From Lysobacteraceae bacterium (GTDB lineage Bacteria; Pseudomonadota; Gammaproteobacteria; Xanthomonadales; Wenzhouxiangellaceae): a stretch of 10,202 bases of DNA. The translations under genes and the position numbers were made by a program. Shown piece by piece: positions 6,957 to 10,202 of the stretch; position 1 is the first letter of the stretch, and every line of letters starts with the position of its first letter. The notes beneath the pieces are model-generated. The model did no database searches, was not told the DNA's origin, and saw only the letters and a program-made list of their open reading frames with translations. The DNA lies in assembly GCA_020201235.1 (NCBI GenBank), contig JAIVHD010000077.1, forward strand, positions 1 through 10,202, given 5' to 3'.

Positions 6957-7625
6957 ATGCAACAACCACTGGTCATCGCACCATCGATTCTTTCGGCCGA
7001 TTTTGCCCGCCTCGGGGCCGAAGTCGATGCTGTCCTTTCGGCCGGCGCCGACTGGGTCCATTTCGATGTAATGGATAACCATTACGTGCCCAACCTGACG
7101 ATCGGCCCGATGGTTTGCAAGGCCTTGCGCGATTACGGCATCGAGGCCCCGATCGATGTACACCTGATGGTCAGGCCGGTTGACCGGATCATCCCGGAGT
7201 TTGCCGCCGCCGGAGCCAGCCTGATCAGCTTCCATCCAGAAGCCAGCGAGCATGTCGACCGCACCATCGGCTTGATCCACGAGCACGGCTGCCGGGCTGG
7301 CCTCGTTTTGAACCCGGCGACCTCGCTGGATGTTCTTGAGTGGGTCCTGGACAAAATCGACCTGGTGCTTGTGATGTCGGTCAATCCCGGCTTCGGCGGC
7401 CAGAAGTTTATTCCCTCGGCGCTCGAAAAGCTGCGCCGCGCGCGCCGCATGATCGATCAAACAGACCGCGAAATCCGGCTCGAAATCGACGGCGGCGTCA
7501 AGCCCGAAAATGCGCGCGAAGTGATCGCCGCCGGTGCCGACACGCTGGTCGCCGGCTCGGCGATCTTCGGTGCCGACGACTATGCTGATGTGATCGGCAA
7601 AATGCGCGCGGCGGCAAGCGTTTGA
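6957..7625 (+). CDS. rpe: Ribulose-phosphate 3-epimerase
   Basis: Interconverts ribulose 5-phosphate and xylulose 5-phosphate in the pentose phosphate pathway; cytoplasmic TIM barrel. The 222-residue length is typical. Motifs: [13 protein letters not shown] (8-20), [18 protein letters not shown] (34-51) with metal ligands H35 and D37, H69 in [19 protein letters not shown] (140-152) and EIDGGV with catalytic D178 (176-181), then the phosphate-binding AGSAIFG (199-205). The ATG at 6957 is chosen because it gives [16 protein letters not shown] and has GGAAG at 6944-6948. An in-frame extension back to 6807 is not family-like. It is divergent from purC. Gammaproteobacteria often place gph and trpE after rpe; here neither follows directly. 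Confidence 0.95.
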   Translation: MQQPLVIAPSILSADFARLGAEVDAVLSAGADWVHFDVMDNHYVPNLTIGPMVCKALRDYGIEAPIDVHLMVRPVDRIIPEFAAAGASLISFHPEASEHVDRTIGLIHEHGCRAGLVLNPATSLDVLEWVLDKIDLVLVMSVNPGFGGQKFIPSALEKLRRARRMIDQTDREIRLEIDGGVKPENAREVIAAGADTLVAGSAIFGADDYADVIGKMRAAASV

Positions 7626-7659
7626 TCCTCTCGACCCGGTGACGCGCCCAGCCTGAACT

Positions 7660-7680
7660 CCAACGTTGCAAGGCGAAGCC
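7660..7680 (+). repeat. CCAACGTTGC repeat, copy 2
   Basis: CCAACGTTGCAAGGCGAAGCC, 17 of 21 bases shared with 5136-5156. It lies 35 bases after the rpe stop and just before the stem-loop at 7699-7727, with which it may form one larger intergenic repeat unit. Confidence 0.35.
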
Positions 7681-7698
7681 AAAATCAAAACCACGTCC

Positions 7699-7727
7699 CT
7701 CCGGGGCCGCAACGCGGCCATCCGGAG
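7699..7727. repeat. Strong stem-loop between convergent rpe and sulfatase genes
   Basis: CTCCGG-GGCCGC-AAC-GCGGCC-AT-CCGGAG: 12 paired bases with a three-base loop and one two-base bulge. It is followed by the palindrome TCTCGAGA (7728-7735) and a second small hairpin CTCGC/GCGAG (7737-7750). No T-tract follows on either strand, so it is not a textbook terminator, but its place between two converging genes suggests bidirectional 3'-end or REP-like function. The rest of 7626-7798 shows no credible gene. Confidence 0.5.
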
Positions 7728-7798
7728 TCTCGAGAACTCGCCCGCGCGAGGTGCTGTCGCGGCGGCTCTTGGGCGGGGCGCTGCTCGAGTCGCGGCCC

Positions 7799-9190
7799 TT
7801 ACTGAATGTAGCCCAGTGAGCGTAGCTGCTCAATGGCCTCGTCGGTCATTTCGGCGCGTTCGCTTTTGATGCTGCCGTCGCGGTAGCCATCCATGTAATC
7901 CATCAACCAGGCGCGCGTTGATGCGTGCAGTTCGTCCAGGTTGGTCTCCTCAATGTGTTGGCCCCACTGGCCGCTGATTTTATACAGGCGCTGGCGTCCA
8001 TCCTGGTCGACCAGCTTCAGGTCTTCTAAAAACACCGCCAGTGCTTCGTCATCGAAGTGCTGGGGCCGGTATTCGATCTGGCTGGAGCGCTGTTCGACCT
8101 CTGCGATATAGGGTGGTGTGAGGTTGCCGGGCTGGAGTTGCAGCAGGTCGCGACCGGGGAGGTGATCGTTGCTGATGCCGGCCAGCGCGAGCAGCGTGGG
8201 GGCGATGTCGATCAGGCCGACGTTTTCGGTCACTTGGCGCGATGCGGAGCGGCGGCGAAAATCGTGCACGATGATTGGCACATGGATGACGCTCTGCTCG
8301 AGTGTCGGGCCGTGTCCAAAATAGCGGTTTTCGCCCAGGCCCTGGCCATGGTCGGCCAGCACAATCACGACCGAATGATCCAGCAGCTCGAGTTTCTCCA
8401 GCCGATCAAGAAACAGCCCGACCCGGGTATCGGCATCGATGACTTCGCCGGCGTACAGCGTTCGAAGCGCTTCAAGATCGGCAGGATTGTCGAGCAGCGG
8501 CTGCGAATGGTTGTAGAGCATCTCGACACTGATGCCGTCGGCCAGCGGCCCCTGGTAGCCGGCCAGGGCCGCTTTCGAATACCCGGTCGGCTGGTGCGGG
8601 GAATGGACATCGTAGAAATGCATCAGCATGAACAGCGGCTGGCTGCCATCGCGCTGATTTAGCCAGTCCATGGCCAGCTCCAGTGTTTCGGCATCCTCGC
8701 GCACGAACGCCCGGTCCTGTTCGCTGCGGTCGCTGGCATGGGCGAAGCCACGGTCGAGCCCGCTCATGAAGTTCATCGCGCCGAAGCTCAGGATCGAGGC
8801 GCTGTCATAGCCGGCTGCGCTGAATTGTTCGGCGACGGTCTCGATCCCGTCGGGCAGACGGTGGACGTTGGCCCGGACCGTATGCTCGCGCGGCATCAGC
8901 CCGGTCAGCAAGGTCGCATGCACCGGCACGGTGATGCCCATCGGTGTGAACGCACGCGTAAACAGTGTGCCGCCGTCGGCCAGCCGGCTTGCAACCGGCG
9001 TAGCGCCGCGCTTGGCACCATACGGCGTTAAGTAATCGGCGCGCAGCGTGTCGATGCTGATCACGAAAATATGCGGTGGCGGCTGCTCGCGGGCGCAGCC
9101 TGCGGCCAGGCCGGCGAGCACTGCGACAAGGATCAACGGCGCGGCGCGACGCGCCAATCGACGCCAGCGCCCGGAAAACGGTTTATTCAT
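7799..9190 (-). CDS. Sulfatase/alkaline phosphatase superfamily lipoprotein
   Basis: Predicted lipoprotein hydrolase or transferase facing the periplasm, 463 residues. An n-region rich in Arg, a hydrophobic core and the lipobox LAAGC (28-32) mark the signal; +2 is Ala, so outer-membrane sorting is possible. Metal-site motifs are ISIDTLRADYL (44-54, D47) and LADHGQGLGENRYFGHG (278-294, D280 and H281), with HFYDVHSPH (191-199) between. The position that in true sulfatases is Cys/Ser of CxPxR, converted to formylglycine, reads T87-V-P-V-H91. Formylglycine-type sulfatase activity is therefore unlikely; a Thr nucleophile, as in phosphoethanolamine transferases and LtaS, is possible but unproven. 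The start at 9190 is chosen for the signal peptide; the frame extends to 9253 without adding family-like sequence. Substrate unknown. Confidence 0.8.
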   Translation of the reverse strand: MNKPFSGRWRRLARRAAPLILVAVLAGLAAGCAREQPPPHIFVISIDTLRADYLTPYGAKRGATPVASRLADGGTLFTRAFTPMGITVPVHATLLTGLMPREHTVRANVHRLPDGIETVAEQFSAAGYDSASILSFGAMNFMSGLDRGFAHASDRSEQDRAFVREDAETLELAMDWLNQRDGSQPLFMLMHFYDVHSPHQPTGYSKAALAGYQGPLADGISVEMLYNHSQPLLDNPADLEALRTLYAGEVIDADTRVGLFLDRLEKLELLDHSVVIVLADHGQGLGENRYFGHGPTLEQSVIHVPIIVHDFRRRSASRQVTENVGLIDIAPTLLALAGISNDHLPGRDLLQLQPGNLTPPYIAEVEQRSSQIEYRPQHFDDEALAVFLEDLKLVDQDGRQRLYKISGQWGQHIEETNLDELHASTRAWLMDYMDGYRDGSIKSERAEMTDEAIEQLRSLGYIQ

Positions 9191-9297
9191 GAATTGGTCA
9201 TCGACTGTGGTGGAAAAAATGAGAGCAATATTGTAAACCGGCCACAGCAGCAACCCGGTTCAGCGGGTCCAGGATCGTCGACAGTCGGGCGCTAAAC

Positions 9298-9475
9298 CCG
9301 CTTTATTCACCACCCTGCCTACTGCGGAGCCGACCGGCCCGGCATCCGGGGCGTCTGGCTCGGTCGCGCATCCTCACCGTACAGGCGAGTACGTTTCCGC
9401 AGCACTTGGTCGCAAAACGCCCCGGCCACAGGACCTGACAGCTCCTCGTTACAACACGATGGTGAATAAGACGGA
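9298..9475. repeat. MITE-like element, copy 2
   Basis: Left end CCGCTTTATTCAC (9298-9310), right end GTGAATAAGACGG (9462-9474): inverted repeats matching 11 of 13. Outside them, AAA-CCCG on the left and CGGACTCAAAC on the right extend the symmetry weakly. Inside, GGCGTCTGGCTCGGTCGC (near 9350-9367) and GGTCGCAAAACGCC (9408-9421) flank a central hairpin, CGTAC/GTACG (9378-9393). CCCGGCATCCGGG (9338-9350) is a further small dyad. No coding frame is credible. Its right 68 bases align gaplessly with copy 1. Confidence 0.5.
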
Positions 9476-9556
9476 CTCAAACCGCCGCCCCGGTCGCGAA
9501 CGGGTGGTCAATGTCGCGGGTTTAGGAAACATGCTGGCCGGTGCGGGTGGTTCCGC

Positions 9557-9562
9557 TACAAT
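9557..9562 (+). promoter_or_regulatory. Probable -10 box before trpE
   Basis: TACAAT in the context TTCCGCTACAATTGCGC, 24 bases before the trpE ATG, implying a very short leader of about 15-18 bases. No good -35 box lies 16-18 bases upstream. A leader this short leaves no room for a Trp-codon attenuator downstream of the box. Confidence 0.4.
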
Positions 9563-9586
9563 TGCGCTTCCTGCTGACTCTGCGGA

Positions 9587-10202
9587 ATGATTTTGGATCG
9601 CGAACACTATTTACAACTCAAGGCCGAGGGCTATAACCGGATTCCGGTCTGGCGGTCGGTTGCGGCCGATCTCGATACGCCGCTTTCTGTTTACCTGAAA
9701 TTGGCCGACGGTCCGAATACCTTTTTGCTCGAATCGGTCGAGGGCGGCGAGAACTGGGGGCGTTATTCGATGATCGGCCTGCCTTGCCGACGGGCTTACC
9801 GGGCCAGCGGGCGGTGCTTCGAGGTGGTCGAACACGGTCGCGTGATCGAGCGGCGCGATGATGTTGACCCGCTGGCTGAAATTGAGGCACTGCACCAGCG
9901 CGTGCGTGCGCCCGAAGTCGAAGGGCTGCCGAAATTTTCCGGCGGCCTGGTCGGTTACTTCGGCTACGAGACCGTGGCCCTGATCGAGCCGAGGCTGGAT
10001 TTTTCCGACAAGCCCGATCCGCTTGGCGTGCCCGAGATGCTGTTGCTGGAAGTCGATGAACTGGCGGTCGTTGACAACCTCAGCGGACGGCTGTTCCTGA
10101 TCGTGCACGCCGACGCCGGGTCGGAATCGGGATACGACGATGCCGTTCGGCGGCTGGACCAGCTTGGTCATCGGCTGCGCGCCGGCTCGGCCGGCTATCC
10201 GC
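9587..10202 (+). CDS. trpE: Anthranilate synthase component I, 5' part
   Basis: Large subunit of anthranilate synthase, converting chorismate to anthranilate in tryptophan synthesis. Only the first 205 residues are in the window; the frame runs off the right edge, so the catalytic chorismate-binding domain is not seen. Visible are RIPVWRSVAADLDTPLSVYLKL, FLLESVEGGENWGRYSMIGL, which carries the LLES element of the Trp feedback site, and KFSGGLVGYFGYETVALIEP, all characteristic of the TrpE N-terminal domain. Residues up to 205 match the family spacing. The ATG at 9587 gives MILDREHYLQLKAEGYNRIP, a usual TrpE beginning, though no strong Shine-Dalgarno sequence precedes it. trpG and the rest of the pathway would lie beyond the edge if the usual gammaproteobacterial order holds. 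Confidence 0.92.
   Translation, partial: MILDREHYLQLKAEGYNRIPVWRSVAADLDTPLSVYLKLADGPNTFLLESVEGGENWGRYSMIGLPCRRAYRASGRCFEVVEHGRVIERRDDVDPLAEIEALHQRVRAPEVEGLPKFSGGLVGYFGYETVALIEPRLDFSDKPDPLGVPEMLLLEVDELAVVDNLSGRLFLIVHADAGSESGYDDAVRRLDQLGHRLRAGSAGYP

Larger units (their letters stand above)
9191..9586. other. 396-base intergenic region, sulfatase gene to trpE
   Basis: Divergent space between the lipoprotein gene and trpE. It holds an AT-rich patch just upstream of the lipoprotein gene (minus strand TTTACAATATTG, around 9224-9235), which may contain its promoter though no good pair of boxes is clear. It also holds the repeat element at 9298-9475 and a -10-like box before trpE. No credible protein gene is seen; the only small frame ending at the trpE start is discussed among the rejected items. 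Confidence 0.5.

Noticed and set aside
6897..7721. A 274-codon minus-strand frame antisense to rpe
   Set aside because: rpe has complete family motifs on the other strand; the antisense frame shows none and runs into the repeat region.
7498..7833. A 111-codon minus-strand frame through the rpe 3' repeat
   Set aside because: It is open only because the region is GC-rich; it overlaps rpe, crosses the stem-loop, and its composition matches non-coding repeat DNA.
8057..8662. A 201-codon plus-strand frame antisense to the lipoprotein gene
   Set aside because: The minus-strand sulfatase-fold protein explains the region with clear motifs; the antisense frame has none.
9459..9590. A 43-codon frame whose TGA overlaps the trpE ATG, possibly a leader peptide
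   Set aside because: It contains no Trp codons, starts inside the repeat element, and the likely -10 box lies within it, so it would not be on the trpE transcript.

Overview
GC-rich chromosomal DNA from a proteobacterium, most likely a gammaproteobacterium of the Xanthomonadales/Chromatiales type. I infer this from rpe lying close to trpE, the [12 protein letters not shown] form of Rpe, the yadGH exporter pair, and CGCTACAAT/GTATAAT-like promoter boxes. The species cannot be fixed from the sequence alone. The content is housekeeping plus transport; I see no phage, CRISPR, plasmid, tRNA or rRNA gene.

Layout. Minus strand, read right to left from 3319 to 201: a secreted TAP-like alpha/beta-hydrolase, a NatA-type ABC ATPase and a NatB-type ABC-2 permease, apparently one operon. 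Divergent from it, across 90 bp, is an intact yadG-yadH ABC exporter operon (3410-5118). Then comes a DJ-1/PfpI-family (type 1 glutamine amidotransferase-like) gene (from 5310), which runs tail to tail into purC (minus, from 6704). A divergent purC/rpe spacer follows, then rpe (6957-7625). A lipoprotein of the sulfatase/alkaline phosphatase superfamily lies on the minus strand (7799-9190), and the 5' part of trpE runs off the right edge (9587 onward).

The most striking feature is damage at three gene boundaries within 5 kb. (1) The hydrolase loses its last residues at the point where NatA loses its start (about 1889). (2) NatB lacks roughly its first 100 residues, including the first membrane segment, directly after the intact NatA stop (1097-1197). 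(3) The DJ-1-family gene and purC each lose their C-terminus at one shared 12-bp stretch (5880-5891) that fits both families. purC is needed for purine synthesis, so these joins may be sequencing, amplification or assembly deletions rather than biology. If real, they are microhomology deletions that break five genes.

Second, the intergenic spaces carry a family of short elements with inverted ends of the form CCGnnTTATTCAC...GTGAATAAnnCGG. There are two candidate two-ended copies (about 5121-5246 and 9298-9475) and one lone end (187-202). A separate strong stem-loop repeat sits between rpe and the sulfatase gene. These look like MITE-like or REP-like repeats. I found no convincing new multi-gene system.
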